From Prinia subflava (Eukaryota; Chordata; Aves; Passeriformes; Cisticolidae), in contig NC_086283.1 in the NCBI RefSeq assembly GCF_021018805.1, forward strand, positions 17,388,162 through 17,452,161: DNA of 64,000 bases, written 5' to 3'. Below are positions 9,191-24,100 of the stretch, piece after piece. A program made the translations under genes and the position numbers. The notes beneath the pieces were generated by a model. The model searched no databases, was not told the origin of the DNA, and was given only the letters and a program-made list of their open reading frames with translations. Position 1 is the first letter of the stretch, and the number at the start of each line of letters is the position of its first letter.

Positions 9191-12100
9191 CTTCGAACAA
9201 CAACAGCATTAGGAACAGAAGCCAACCAACCCAGAAGCAGTTTGGTGAGGGCACACTCTACACAGCTGGGGTGCAAGCAACAGTTTGTTCAAACCAGGGA
9301 AGCATTTTAACAGCACCTGGCCATGCATTTCAAGTATTCTTCCCACCTAAATTTAGGAACCTAAAAGCCTACGCCTCTCTAGACAATGGAGAAGAACAAG
9401 ACTGCCTCTCAAGTCATCCTGTCCAAGACCTCCAGAGATGCCAGGTGAGGAAAACTGCCTACTGAAGGAGCCAAGAGCAATTACTTTTCTCACTCCTCTC
9501 CTATTTAGACTGGTAGGATGATTTTAGTCTGGATACTGGAAATAAATTCAAGCCCAGATTTAGGCAGCAGGAAATATTCATGCTCCTAAGTGATAACCCT
9601 CTGTCTCACTCATGCAGTGAAATTTGTGATAAGAAAAAAGCTTGGTGTGAGAAATCTTTGACTGGCTCTGGCTGTAGCCCCCAGGAGTGGTGAACTTTCA
9701 GCAAACCTGAGATGCTTTGCATCTGCTTTTGTTAACAACAAACTGAATTTTTCAAAAGCAGTGGGACTAGATGATCCTTGCAAATCCCTTGCAATTGAAA
9801 TATTCTATTTTATCCTAATCTGATTTTCCTTGAAGTGCAAGGGCTGCAGCTTTCCGCCAGGAATCCTGCATGGGGCATTGACATCTGTGCATTTACAGGC
9901 TAGTGCCTGCATGAATCTGACCCAGGTTCCATTCTAACATCACCCTTCCCACACCCCAAACATGGCATTAGCACACTGGGCTCTCTCCTACTGAGACCCT
10001 GGCGTGGCTGATGAGAGCTGCTCAGAATCATCCTGGAAAGGAAAGAGCCAGAAACCACAGCCAAATGGCTGTAGATCTCAGGAGGGGTATGCTGCCCTCC
10101 CAGACAAGGACACAATGGCCCAACAGGTAACAGACCGAGGGGTGTTCCCAGGGGATGTTCCCAGCCAAGGAGAGAAGCAGCTGTGAGGTGTTCTCTTGTA
10201 AGCCACAGCTTTAAACACAACAGAATCAGAGTCTGCAGCCACCCCCAGGTAACATTTTTACAGCTGTCTGAGGGAAGAAAGTGCTTTGCAATTGCTCACC
10301 ATGGCTGGTAATAAGCTCAGAGGAACAAAGTCTGGAGCTGAGCTGGGATGGGCAAAGGGAAGCACCATCTACAGTGGGAAGAGCATGGCAAGAGGGGCTG
10401 TGAGGGTGTTGATAGAACCCAGCTCACACAGAGACCCATGGCAAGGGAAGTCCTGACTTGTTTCCCCAGGCCAAGCCAGTGAAGATGGCATCGAGGCTTG
10501 GGAATAGAATGAACTCTCCAGCTTTCTGGACTGGTCTAGAGCTCAGTCAGGAGCTGCAAGAGTGTATCACCAGGCAAGTGACATTTCAAGGGACTGCCCT
10601 GCAGGCTCTTAGAAATAAGGCAAAGTAATCCTAAAATACCTACCACTGTCCCTCACCATCTTCATGCAAAAGCTGAATTTCATCCCCGTTTTTCACCAGC
10701 AGGTCCTCTGATCCTCTCCTCTTGCAGTCTGCAAGGGCTTTGTATTTTCCTGGAGACTGTGGTAGAGAGAAAAACTTATCTTTTTTAGGTGCATTTCGTG
10801 TCATGCAGCTGTGATTTCTGGCTGCTGCAGGGAATGAGACAGAGCTCTATCAGCTACCTTAATTAAAATTTTTTCAAGAAACTGTAGCTGAGACATCTCC
10901 TCATTCCCCAAACTGAGATATGGAAATTCTGAGAGACATGGACAAGATACATCCATTATCCAGTAAGGAAAGCAAGGCATGATGGCTGCCCATGGCAGCC
11001 CCCCCAGGCTCTGAGGCTATCACCTACCAGCTGGTTCCCGTCCTCCTCCTCGGTGTCTGAGCAGTTGGAGAGGTACTGGTGACCCGACCACTCCTCCAGC
11101 CCCTCGCAGATTTCCAGGGACTGGGACATTCCTGGCCAGCCTGCAAGACAGCGTGGGGCTCAGGCTGGGGGACTCCAGCAGCCACAGAAACACCCCAGAG
11201 GGAGGGGAAGAGGCCATACTTCTGTGGGGCTTGTTCTGGGGGGACACGAGCCCACTGTCCAGCATCACCGGGCTGGTGCGCTCCGAGTCGTTCTCTTCAG
11301 AGCTGATGGAGGCTCTCTGCTGCTTCCTGAATGGTTCAAAAACAAAACAAAAATCTTAGCTTTACTTCACGAACCAACATAAACTCCACGAGGTTTTGTT
11401 AAGCAGGGTCAGAAATAATACCGGTACCTCTTATTGTATGCTCTTGTAAAGATTAAGGACTTAGTGCCTGGTTCTCGATCTTTTGGGGAGGGGAAAGGGG
11501 AAAGGAAGGGGCGGGGAAAGGGCCTCTACCCTGAATTAGAGCCCTGTCTTTGCTCTGTCTCCATCTGCAGAGGAGCTGCAGCTCAGGCTGAGCTGCCAGG
11601 CTCAAGGGTGCCCCCGGCAGACCCTGTCCCCAAAGGATGAGCAGCAGTACAGCCCTCGTGTCCCCTCCCCAGGGACAGGAACGGGGCCAGCACAGAGCCA
11701 GCAGGCACTGGGTGCCCACTGATGGGAGGGCACCCCAGAGAGCCCCAGCCTGGCACTCACCTGTCACCCAGCTGGGAGGAGAGCGGGAGCTGCTCCGAAC
11801 ACGAGCCAGGCTGCTGCTTCTCCACTGCTGGGAGGGCAAACAGGGCTTAAAATCCATCTTAAATCTTCATTAACAACTATCACACTTGAAGCATTACTTT
11901 AAAAATTAGACCTTTTGTACAACCCAACTAATTTCTCTTCAGAGAAAAACAGACCTATGGACTCTTACAAAGCACAGATTTAATTATGATTAAGGCGGCA
12001 TGTTAGCACAAATTCAACACTGAGCATGCTACTGAGGACCATGATATGCTTAAAATTAGGCATCTGTTATGTATCTTGTTGAATTAAGCCTATGACAACA

Positions 12101-15100
12101 AATGTGAAATAAATCCCCAAGGTAATGACAACCAAAAAATGTACTTCTATGATTCATTTCCACGTGAGCACCCAGTTTTTACTGCTCTAAGTTATGTTAT
12201 TTCCCTGCAGTGTAAGGCCTCACTCCAGCATTTTGCTACCAGGCTTCTAAAAATCAACTCTCCAGTGAGAATTAGTGGACTTGAAGATCAGCAATGTGAC
12301 AATAGGAAAGCTTCTGCTGTAGAGTGAAAGCCACAGAGAAATTGATTAAATGTACCTTTTATAAGCTCTTGCTGCTTGAACAAAATTTTTCTAATTTCAT
12401 TCAACCAGGCCATCTTCAGATCTACTGTTTGGGCCTGTAAGAAGAGAAAATTGTCTGAATTTTGAATTAAGAGTCATCCATTATAATGTAGGAATAAAAT
12501 TTTACTTTTCTATGCTGTAATTATCTGAAATCCCCTTTTTCCCCTCAAAGCTACTACTAAATTTTAAACAGTCTTGATCTTTTAAAATTGATGATTTCCA
12601 TTACATTCAGGCAAGGCACGGTGGAAGTTGTAGAGCTATCACTACAACTGTGAGGATCAATGAGACATTTTCTTCTCACTGCTCTGAGGATGTGTAAACC
12701 CCAGATTTCTGAAGCTACAAACCTGCACCACATACACCTCTTCTCGCCCACTGTACCAGATCTCAAATTTCCGATGATCTCCTTTCACATTCTCAGTTAT
12801 TCCAACTGCATTCATCTGCAAACCCAAATGAACAAAAAATTAACCATAATACAAAGCTCCCTCTTCCCTAGGAATCTAGAATTCTGACAGCAAATTAAAC
12901 CTGTTTTCACGGAATTGAACATATTTCATCAATTTTAATTTACGTAGCAACTGAAAGTCATTATCTTTCTCATCCCTCCTGACTTGCTATCAGCTGTATT
13001 TTGGTTAAGCTTTCCAAAATAATCAATGGACCTTCGGGAACCTTTTGTTTGGGAATCAGTGAAACTAACTGAAGCATCATTTCAACTGCTTCTTCAGCAT
13101 AAAATTTCTCAGATTTGGCATATGAAGATTTATAAATACATGACATGGTTTTTATCCACATACGTTATTTCTGCCATATTACTCTTTATTCACCCACTAA
13201 ATTCTTTGTTTCCCTCTGTCAGTGATCTTTAAAACCCATCTGTGAAGCCCCTAGCTCCTTTAGGAGTTTGAGTTCAATGCCTTTTGGCCCCTGACCATCC
13301 CTGCAGTGCTGACAGCACCCCAAGGAGAATTACCCTTCTTGCCAAAAGGAGGGTTAATTTTTGGGATACGGCCTGAGCTGCCCCACGCCTGGCTTCCAGG
13401 ACACATGCAGGCTTGAAGCTGAATGCTGCTTTACTCATTATCCCCCACCTCTTTTGATAGTTTAGATGAAAACACTGAAGGCCCAAATCCTTCAGGATCT
13501 GCACAATGTGACCCACCTGAACCAAGCTTAAACCATGGTCAGAGACAAGGGATTCTTCAGCAACGGGAGACCTCTGATCTCCCTCCTCAACAGGCCATGA
13601 AGCTGAAAACTGCCCTAATACCTGATACCACACAAACCAGCTTCTCCCTTAAAGCAGGGTTTGCTGGCAATTATTCACTGATTAAAGGATGGTCAAAAAT
13701 AGCTCAAGTATCCCACTTGCATGTTTTGGAACAGATGTAATAATAAGAGGTATCATCTATCATAAATTATTCACGGAGACTGGATTAGACAAATCCACTA
13801 TAAGCACAAACAAAACCTTAGAAATAACATCTGTTCAACACTGCTGTTTCTCCTTGAAAAAATGTGCGTGCCCAGAGCTTTTGGTCTGAAAGACTTTGAT
13901 GATTTACAGAGTAGGTCCCATGGAAAAATGTTCTGTTCCAACTCTTTCACATGTTGGTGCCCCTTTTCAGTGACATAAACAGCCTCAGGGAGCAGGAACC
14001 AAGTTGCTCTTGAAATCACAGAAACATTTAGGCTAGAAAAGACTCCTGAGACCATCGACCCAAACCATTCCCTCAGCACTGCCAAGGCCACCATGAACCT
14101 CTGTCCCCCAGTGCCACATCCACATGGCTTTGAATCCCTCAAGGGATAGGGACCCTCCCACTGCCCTGGGCAGCTGTGCCAGTGCCTAACCACTCCTCAT
14201 ATCCAAGCTGAACCCCCCTGGCACAACTTGAAGCCATTTCCCCTTTAGAAAGCTGGATGAGGCTCCATTTTGATTTTATAAAAACTTAAAATTTATGAAA
14301 GCTGTTGGAAGGGCAGCCTAGAGAGCACCTCATCCAGTTGCTGCAATTCCCAGTTCTGTGCAGCTCGTTTACCTTGGCAATTTATAGAGGCTCCTAAAAA
14401 ACTGCCCAGGCATCAAGATAATAGAAATTTTAGATGATCTACTGTGATGATGCAAAAAACAAGTGCCAGGAACAGACAGATTTAAGGTCTGTTCATTCAG
14501 GATAGTGGATTTTAAAACTCCATTTCCTCCCCCTGCCCAGGATTTACTGTCGGCTGTTGGATCACTGCAGTGCAGACCAAGCTGGGTTAGTGCAAAGCTC
14601 TGGGATGGTGTTCATCTGCATCAGCCTCCACACGGCACCAGGCAGATTTACCTGGCCCTGCAGTCACCTGCATCCTCTAGGTTACTGAATCTCAGCTGAA
14701 GAAGTATTTACCACTGCTCATTTCACACAGGATGCAGAATACTATCCTGAGGGTTTCTTTGGTTTTCTTTTATGGATGATCTGTTACACAGCATCTACCC
14801 AACCACTCGTTTCAATCTTGAATCCCCAAAAAACATTGCTGCAAAGAAAAATAATTTCCTGATACTTATGGACATGTTTTAGTGGTGGATTTGACAGTCC
14901 TGGCTTAACAGTTGGACTTGATCTTAGAGGTCTTTTCCAATATCAATGTCTGTGATCACAAACCAAATAAATGTCAAGCCCAAGGATTTTGCCCTCAGTA
15001 CAGAAATTCTCAAAACATATGTGTGCAGATGTAATCCTGTCACATCCATGGACTCTCTAACTCCAGCCTCTGTGTGTCAATACAAGCAACTGCAAAATGA

Positions 15101-18100
15101 GTCCTCTCAAGGCAAAGGAAAACTGTGGACATATTGCCTGGACTCTGGAGTGCCGAATTTTCTCCTCTGAGCTGCATTTCCCCCTGCCACCTCTTCAGTC
15201 CTTTCAAGAGCATGTATGCTAAAACAAGTATTGCAGGGGAAACAAGCTCTCCAGAAAGAAAATTCTGCTGCTTGGGGAAAACATTGGGTACCAAACCATA
15301 TGGCCCGAGACTTGCTTTTATCACATAATTTGTAACGTGCACCAGAGCTGAACAGACTTCTCTGCTGTCACCTTGTTTTCTGACTACTTGTGGCAAATCC
15401 CTCCCCAGACCCACCAAGACCAGGGACCTGCAGCAGGGATCTGCTCTGCCTCCAAGTTCTCAGTTTCTCCAGTCCAACACATATACCCGCATTGGTTTTC
15501 ATTTTTCAAGAAAAAAAAGGCAGAGCACTGACGAAAAAAATGCTGATATTAGAACTGCTCATCACACACAGTATGCCAGAAGGTCTCTTTTAGAGCAGCA
15601 CTTTGGGAATTTTATTGATAACAGTTAGCATTTATAGGGTTGGGACACTTGTCTGCATCCCTCATATTTTGCCATAGCCTGCCCTTGTCATCTGATAATT
15701 GTCCTTTCAGCTGCAGTTGGAGCCTGCCAAAGGAGAAGGGAATGGGGAGGAAGAAGAATTAACCCTGCATCCTCCTGCCAGGTGAAATTAGGGCTCAGGA
15801 GCAGCCAGGCAGAACCTGCCCCAGGGGCCTCCCTGGGGCAGGAGGAGCCCCCCCGCCCTCCCAGGTGGGTTGGGGAAGACAGAAAATACCCCTCCATGGC
15901 CTCACCCACTCCTGTAAGACGGCTGGAGCAAGGGGCCAGGCACATCTGTACCCCCAGCACTGCACAGCTCCACTTCCCTTGCAGAGTCACAGCTGTGACT
16001 TCAAGTCTGGGGCTCTCCCAGCTGCTGCCTCAGCTCGAGTTCATTCACCCAATAGACTTCCACAGACATGGCACGTCCCTGTGGCATCACAGCCCTCAGC
16101 AGCAGAAAACAAGCCACCATGTCAGAGAAAAAAAATCCCTTTGGGCTCTGCAGAATTACTGGTCTACAATATACATGGCTGTATAAAACACCCTCACTTT
16201 CACAAATAAAAATAAAAACTCCTTACTTTCAGAAAGTGCTTAAAGCTGTAAGATGAGGTTTTGTCATATCCATCTCCGTGCTCCTCTCGCTTCTTGCAGA
16301 AGACCAAGGCTTTCTCATACAGAAACAGGTGCCTCTGCATGGGCTTGAACCTGGCCAGATCCTTCATTTTTGTTGGCCCTTTTCGGTGTCCTGTCCAAAC
16401 ACTGAAAGATCCCTGCATCAATACTTTCCCTAGTTCACTTAGGTCACCCTGGGGAGAGCATGACAAATAAAAAAAGAAAGAAAAAGACGTCAATGAAAAT
16501 GTGAGAGGACTCTCCAAACAATGATGGGACACAGGGCCAGCTCTGTTCCAAGGCACGTCCCTCTAAGAATAGTCTTCCTGGAAGCATCAGAGGATCTTTT
16601 GGGAGCGATGACCTGGTGCCAGAGGAGAAGCACAGCTCTCATGCAGGGCTGCAGCTAGTCCAGAAACTCGGAAACTGGAAGAACTAAAAAGAATGGAAAA
16701 CCATCCAGCTCCTATGGAAGTGCATGTCAAGGGCTCTGGCTACTTTAGTGGGACAGGGAAGTGAGATTTGAGTCTGAACTGAGATATCAGAAGATGAAAT
16801 TCACCAGGAGGCCAGGTCTGGGATCAGCAACTTCCCTGAAATCCTCGGAAAGACAATGGGAAAGGTTCAAAATCAGCCTCAGGGAGTCGTTTGTTAAATG
16901 CTGAATGAGAAATACTACAAAAACCCCAGGTGAGTTATTAGGTCAGCCGTGAGAACACAAAGGGGCACACTGTAAAAATACTCTAGAAAACCACAAGGTG
17001 GCAAGTGTGGGCACTGTGCAGCTTGGATATTCCCAAACCCCTGAAATCAGATGGAAGACTGTCACCTGTGAGGGCTCCATTACCCCATTCTCTTTGTAGC
17101 TGTTCTCAGCTAACATATTCTGGGCACCATTCATTCCCAGTGCATCACCTGGCTTTGTGCAAGGGGTCTCATTGCTCAGATCTACTCACATCATATCCTG
17201 TGATTGAAATCTGATGCATGGAGTCATTGACTGACTTCAGCAAATCCAACATTGCAACCAGAGCTTCTTGAAGTTCCTGAACTCCATCACAGCTCGTGCT
17301 GTACTTTAGCAGCTCCTAAAAATAGAAATAGGAGAGCACGTGTTTGCACTTGAACAAAGCAGATTTTTCCACCTTGCCCAAAGTTTCCAATGCCCAGAAG
17401 TGACCTACACTGAGTTTCTTTTTTCATGTCACTGGAAAAAAGGCTCCCTCTAAAGCACAGTCAGTATGAGGCGTGGAACAGGTCAATGAGGGATGGCCTA
17501 TTTTTAATGTGTTTCCTTAAGGATGGTGTCAGCACAGAGCAGCACTACACTCTCCTGATGCCTTTGTGTTGTCTTTTCCTGCTTGGTAAGATATGGCAAA
17601 TAAGGCTTGGGTTTTTCATTAGCTGCCAATATGCCCTCAAATGAGCTTGCAGCAGATGACTGTCTATAGATTGGCAGACAGAAGGAACAGAATTTATAAA
17701 ATCCAGAGCCTTCAAGTCAGTAAATGGAAGACAGAATTTTACCACTGAAATAAAATTAGTTGAATTTCAAATCTCCTGTGCCCACCTACAACTGCATGTA
17801 TATGTATTCCAGACACTAGAAGGTGGTTCAGAAGCTACTGCCCAAGTGTTACTCCTGCCTTATAAAGTGCGAGTAACAGCATTGTTCTGCCTCAGATGGA
17901 GCACACAAGAATAAATGCATTGAAGATTACAGGTGCTATCAACATCTGAGGAGAAGAAGACATGCAGCAATATATTTCATTCATCAGATTCTCATGATCA
18001 TCTCTGGCTTGGTTTTCTTACAAGTACTTCTGTAATTTTGCATCTCTGAATAGATTCAAACAGTCTTTCTCTCCTTAAAAAATGGCCTATTAAAAGCACT

Positions 18101-21100
18101 TGCTCGTTTTTCAGGTACGTGAGCATTCATCCTCACTGCAAGTCACTTCAGGAGAGGCCAAGATAAGCAATATGTCATCCAAAGCTCGGTGCTGATTTAC
18201 AGGTAACCTTTAATTGAAAAATAAAACAAATCTAATCTATTTGCTGGTGCTCTTTGAAAGCAGAACATGAAATACCTTCAGAAGTAACTGGTATTTTGTC
18301 AGGCGTTGCACTGGTTTGAGCAGATAGGAATCCAGCCCAAGTTTGTGTTCTAATTTTCTTTGGCATTCCTGGAACACAGAATTCAGACTAAGTAAGTTTT
18401 GCACCATCTGTAAGTCATTATTCCAACAGCACAACCGTGGGGTTTGGATGGCTTCAAAGGTTTCATGTCAAAGTGTTGAATGGTACCCAGAACTAAAGAA
18501 ATATTATAACACCACACAAAATAGCACAGTGGATCTGCCTTGTGCTCCTGGGGTACAAGAAACTCCAACACCTCTTTTTGTGAGCATTTAGTGCGCATTT
18601 TTCACATAACACTGAACAAAACACAGGAGAACTGTGGGCTGTTGAGGAGGGTGTTTAGGACAAGGGAGTGTGCTAGGGTGGTGCCTGCCCAGGTAGGAGA
18701 AGCAGCTTACCTGGAAGAAGGAGCTTTCGGAGCACTGCCTCCACAGGGACTCCGAGCGGGGCTTGTTCTGGCAGTACTTCTCATACATCTGGAAATCCTC
18801 CCGCTGCAAGGCAAGCCAAGAGGCAAGTCACCCTCAGAGACCCTGCTGGGCACCAAAGGAGGCCAACACCCAGACTGTGTGTTGCCCTTTTATTTCTGCT
18901 GCCAGCTTTAATGTCTAAAATTGACAGAGTTTGGGTGAAAAAAGCACAGCTGGGGATCACAAGCTGTGGTCATGACGGCTGCTCTGCCCCATCTCTGCTG
19001 GCCACACACGGCCACTGCTGGTCCTGAGGGTCAGGAGCCTCTCACTCAACCAACAAAACAGGTGTTGCAGAGTGTGACAAGCCAGAAGAAACACTGGCCT
19101 TTGAACCTGCTTTTTACGTGAAAATAATTCACCCACCCTGTCTAGGAAACAACATCCCACTCTCTCAGGTGCTCCCAGGCAGTTTTCCAAACTGTGCAGG
19201 AAAATTCTGCAAGAGATGGGAGAAGGGACAAAAATGCAGCAGTGAGCAAGGTGAGGTTTGGGTATTCCAGCATTCCAAGGGATCAGTCAGGTGAAAGGGG
19301 AAGAGAGCAACACCATACTTATTGTGGAAGTCATAGATCTCGGGCATGTTTCCGAAGAGAACGTCCTTCCTGTTCCTCAGCACGGGGGGCAGGAGGATGA
19401 GCATGGCAGGATTATCCATCTCAGCTCTGTAGCCCTGTCAGATGAAAAAGGGCTCATCACTCAGCTGCCATCTCCTCAAAGGCAGATGAAAAGGGGACAT
19501 GAACAGACTTTCAATACGAACTCTTTGTTTCTAAGTGCAATATCCCTTTTATTCCCTGTTTTTTGGTCTCTAAATCCCTGTCTTTCAGCACACGGGGTTG
19601 TGGTCCAGAAGGGAATGGCACGGGACACCTCCCATGGGGGCTGCAGCACTGCAGAGATGCTCCCAATTCTCCAAAGGCAAATCAGCCTGGCTGCAGGAGA
19701 GGACCCACAGGAATACTTGTGTGAGGTGAACACATCTTGTCCGTGACCAGGGGACACAGGAGTGTGTGTGCAGAGTGCAGTTCCACACAGCCTCACCAGA
19801 ACCAGGGCAGGAGGCAAGCCACAAACCAGAGACAGCTGGAGATCAAATCAGAAATCCATGGGCTTTTTGCCCTTGTACAAGACATGCTGAGCACTAGAGT
19901 CTTGTTCTCCTCAATGCTTCAGGAGTTCTGGGCTCTGTGGCTCCACTCACCCCTTGAAATCTCCCAAACTGGGGAGGAGCTGGAAGGGACAACACTGAAA
20001 TTCAAACTGTTGGGTGTAGCTAGGAAATAATGTAAAGCTCCACAAAGTAACAGCCCATCACTGCAGCAGATATGGCAAATTTCCTAACTGCAGTGCAGGG
20101 AGAAGGCACAGCCAGAACTCAGCACCATCAGTGCCCCCAAGAATGCCACTAGCCACAGCCCAGGCTGGCCCTGCACCTCCTGGTCACCAAGGACTGCACA
20201 GAACTGAGGCTGTTTCAACATGAACAGCAAAAATGTATTCAATATGTACAGCACATCTCCTGTGGCTTTCCAAACTAATCTCTCACACTTACTGTGGCTG
20301 GAATCAATATTCCTTATACTAAGCAGGCATTTTGTAGTTGATTAAAGATGCAATAGATGATAAGTATCTGGAAAATTAGTCATTTTTATTTAAGGCCAGC
20401 AAGCAGGCTTCCCCCTTTAAAGGAAATACTATTTTCAGAAAACTGAAGTCTATCTGTCCATTTTTCTCTATCTAGACTCAGTGTGCACAGCAATAAATCT
20501 GTGTACCTGCCAACTGCTTCATCACAGAGAGTGTGGTTTAACAAAAAACCCAATCAGTGCAGGGAAATTATGTGTAACTACCTGCAGTCCAACAGATTTA
20601 TATCCTGCTTGCTCCTGGGTGAGAGAAATATGAGGGGGGGAGCTATGTAACAGCCAACTTGTTTTAGCCATCAGCAAGAGTTATTTTGGAATAAAGTAGT
20701 AATGTCTGAAACGACAGTATGAGAAATCATTGTCTGCTTTCCAAAGTAATGCGCTTCATACAGTCACGAACTTCACCGTATTGAGACAGAATTCTCCCAA
20801 GGATAAAACACAAGCTACTTCCTTTTGTCTCCTAAAGGTAAAGGAAATTAGGGAACAGTAAAAAATCCCAGCTTTTTGCATATTTTGCAGGCATTGCTAA
20901 GGCTAATTACCAGTGCTTTTGTGTACAAACAGAAGGATTTGCCTTCATTGTAGATAAAAAGCTCATCCTGACACCAACTGCTCCTGCAGATGCCTCAAAC
21001 AAAGAAATCCTAAGGAGCAAACTTGAGTATTTATGACTAAATTGGGATCTGACAGTCTGGTGTAAACCTGCTCTGTCACATTTCAGCTCAGTTTGACAGA

Positions 21101-24100
21101 GTGGCAGGTGCCCTTTTGTACAAATCACCAGGGAACAGTAATGAGCAACCTGGAGAAATCACTCACCATCAAAACAGTGAAGAGCTCCTCCACATACACT
21201 CTCTCTGTTTCTATAAGCTCATTTATGACATGGCTAAAATGAAAAACAAAATAGAAATGCATTATTTTCATGTCTATAAAAAGCCCCACAGGTGATCAGT
21301 GCAGTTCAAGAGCCAAACATTGTGTGATCTCATTAATAACCAAGGGGTAAAAGCACAAGAGATGACACCTGGGTCAGGCTGGAGGAACATAGGGATGGGG
21401 CAAGAATTGGCCAGAAATAAACATCATTTTATGTGATGTAAATGGAGCGAGTGCTTACCCTTTCAGTATATCTAAACTGTCATCACTGTCTGAAATAAAA
21501 TACTGCAAGGAATTCCGCTTCTCCTGGTAGTCGTGCATGACTTCGATCTGCAAGACAAATGGGATGCACTGGGAAGAGCTGCAGGAAGGGCCCTGCAGGG
21601 GCAGGAGGAGCCCAGCCCCTAATGCCAGCCTTCTTTGGGGAAGGATGAAATGTACTTCCGTACAAGAACCCTTGGGCAGTAAAACTTAACAGGGAACAAC
21701 CTGTAATGGGTAGCCAAATGTTCCCAGAAATTACTCTTGCTACATAAAATCTGAAAATACTGATAACATAATTCATTAGTGAAGAGGCTAGAGAACAGTT
21801 TCCACAGGGGAAATATCTGTGAATGGGGTTATTTCCTAATACACATCTCTGTTATGAAAGAAATAAGCTCAGGGAATAACACACAGGAATAGGTATCCGG
21901 ATATTGGAAAATCAATCCAAGATAGAGCTCAGGTGTTGGACTAATCCAACTAAACCATATGCATATAAGAGGGTTTGGTGGATTTTTTAAAAGGAAAAAG
22001 AAAAAAGAAAACGAAGAGAGCATCTCCAAATCCAAAGTACACTCAATCTTTGGAGCAGTTTCAGTTCTTCAGTGTACAAAACAAACCCACATTTCATGAA
22101 TAGTTTTTACCTTGCGAGAACTTGGAGTTTTTCTTGACGTTTTCTTCCCAGGGAGAGAGAGATCAAATGAAAATTTCAAACTGGAATTAAAATCCACACC
22201 TTGGGTAGAAAAAAGCAGAATTACATAATGTACATCTATAGCAAAGGAAATGGTTCAGATAGAAACTAATAAGTCAGGAAGAAAAATGGGATACGCTTTA
22301 AGAATAAATAATTAGTTAGCTAGTATTAATAGCAAACTGACAAAATAAAGGGTATTTATCCCAAACAACACTGATTCCACACAGCACGTCACACGGTCAT
22401 AAAGGCCATAAAGTATAAATATTTAGAAAAAACAAAATGTCCACTAAGGGAACACAGTAATCAAAACCTAACAAAGTCTCTGAAGCCTGAGCATGTGATA
22501 ACAGCAAAAACAATAAAAGCAAATAAACTACAAAAAAGGTCACCCCCTTCTAGGACACTGTTTTAAAGTCTTTTTACAAACATAGGGCAAAATGCTCAGC
22601 TGTAATGAACTGTTTCTCCATCTTGCACAGATTTATTGATATTGCCAGTAAATAATTACAAGTTGTAATTGAGCTACTGAGGTAAACTGGAAGCTTCAAA
22701 ATAAAGCATCAGTCTCTCCAGTGAGTTGTATGACATCATACAAATATTTTGTAAGAAGAATGTAGACCTGCTGGAGAGAGTCCAGAGGAGGCCATGGAGA
22801 TGCTCTGAGGGCAAACTGGTGTGGAGAGCCCATCTGGAGAGCTGGGGCAGCTGTGATATCCAGCTGTTGCAGGTTATCACAGCCAGGCCTTGCACCTTCT
22901 GGTGTAATCAGAGAGCTCTGGATGCTGCAGACAGACCAGAGGTGTGCATGGGGTGGGGCCCATCACACATGGAAAGACCTAAAAGAGGTGAGGACTTGCC
23001 AGTGGTCCTGCTCAGGGACTGCCTCAGGAGGAAGAGAACATGGATGTGGAGCTGGATGGGAGATGGGCACCAGCTTCTCTTGCAAGTGTGACTCTACTCT
23101 AGTACTTGGGCCCTGTCACAGCCTACAGTGCCACTTTTGCACATCTCACTACACCTGAAGGCTCAGGGTGGGATAAGTTTACTCTTCCCTGAACCCCACC
23201 AACTCCCCTCCAAAAAAGGTTTAAAAATTAGAACCACATTTCTCAGACAGGCTTCAAATCCAGGGCAAAGATAAAAGAGGAAGCATCTCTCCTCAGACAG
23301 AGACAGAAAGGGGGAAAAGGGGCATAGAAACATAAGAAATAAAGGAATAGAGGACAAAAGTGATGTGCTCAGAGTTGGTTTGGTTTCAATCCACACCATA
23401 AAACCCATCCATCTCAAAGCACTCCCAGCAGAGCTCAGCGTGTGCCTTTGACACTGCCCATCACGCCAGCAGGCCTGCAGCAGTTTGATGTTTGGTATCA
23501 AACAGACTTTATTTAAAAGCTCTCTTGTCATGATCTATTCAAAGAGGAGCCTTTTGTCTTTTCCACACTTGATCATTGCTTTCAGGCAGAGGATTAATGG
23601 AGGATACCTGTGCTTTGCAGGTGACTGAGTGCCTCTGCTAGAAAAACTTGCATCCCATAAAGGCATGAAATAAGTCCAGCTGAGTGATGATGATCTCACA
23701 ACATCCCACAGAGGTGGCCACCCATTTACCCTATTCTTTAGGTCAATAATTTGTCTTTAACCCTTTCCTCTTCCCAGAAAACTGGAAAAGCTGTGTTAGG
23801 TAAAATGGGCAATGCTCTAGTTTAAACATTCAGAGCTTTTTTACTGACTGGGGAAAGGGTTTCAGAAGGTTATGTGCTCTAGAGAGCATGGCATCAGCCT
23901 GGAAAGAGAAAATCTGGGATTTACTTGCTGCACTGGCCTGCATCTTGAGTAGTATAATTTCCCTCACTGCATCCAGCTTCATTCCACCCCTCCACTTGGC
24001 TATTTACATTTCTTATTCCCTGAATTGCTTTTGCTACAACTTACCATAACCAATATTTGTTAATTCATCATAAAAACCCTGTGTTAAAACACAAATGTTT

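Larger units (their letters stand above)
12816..16226 (-). other. MCF2: MCF2 intron between exons 22 and 23
   Basis: It carries two CR1 fragments in opposite orientations (14014-14245 and 14881-14959). No coding exon is recognised, and phases of exons 22 and 23 join directly. Confidence 0.7.
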
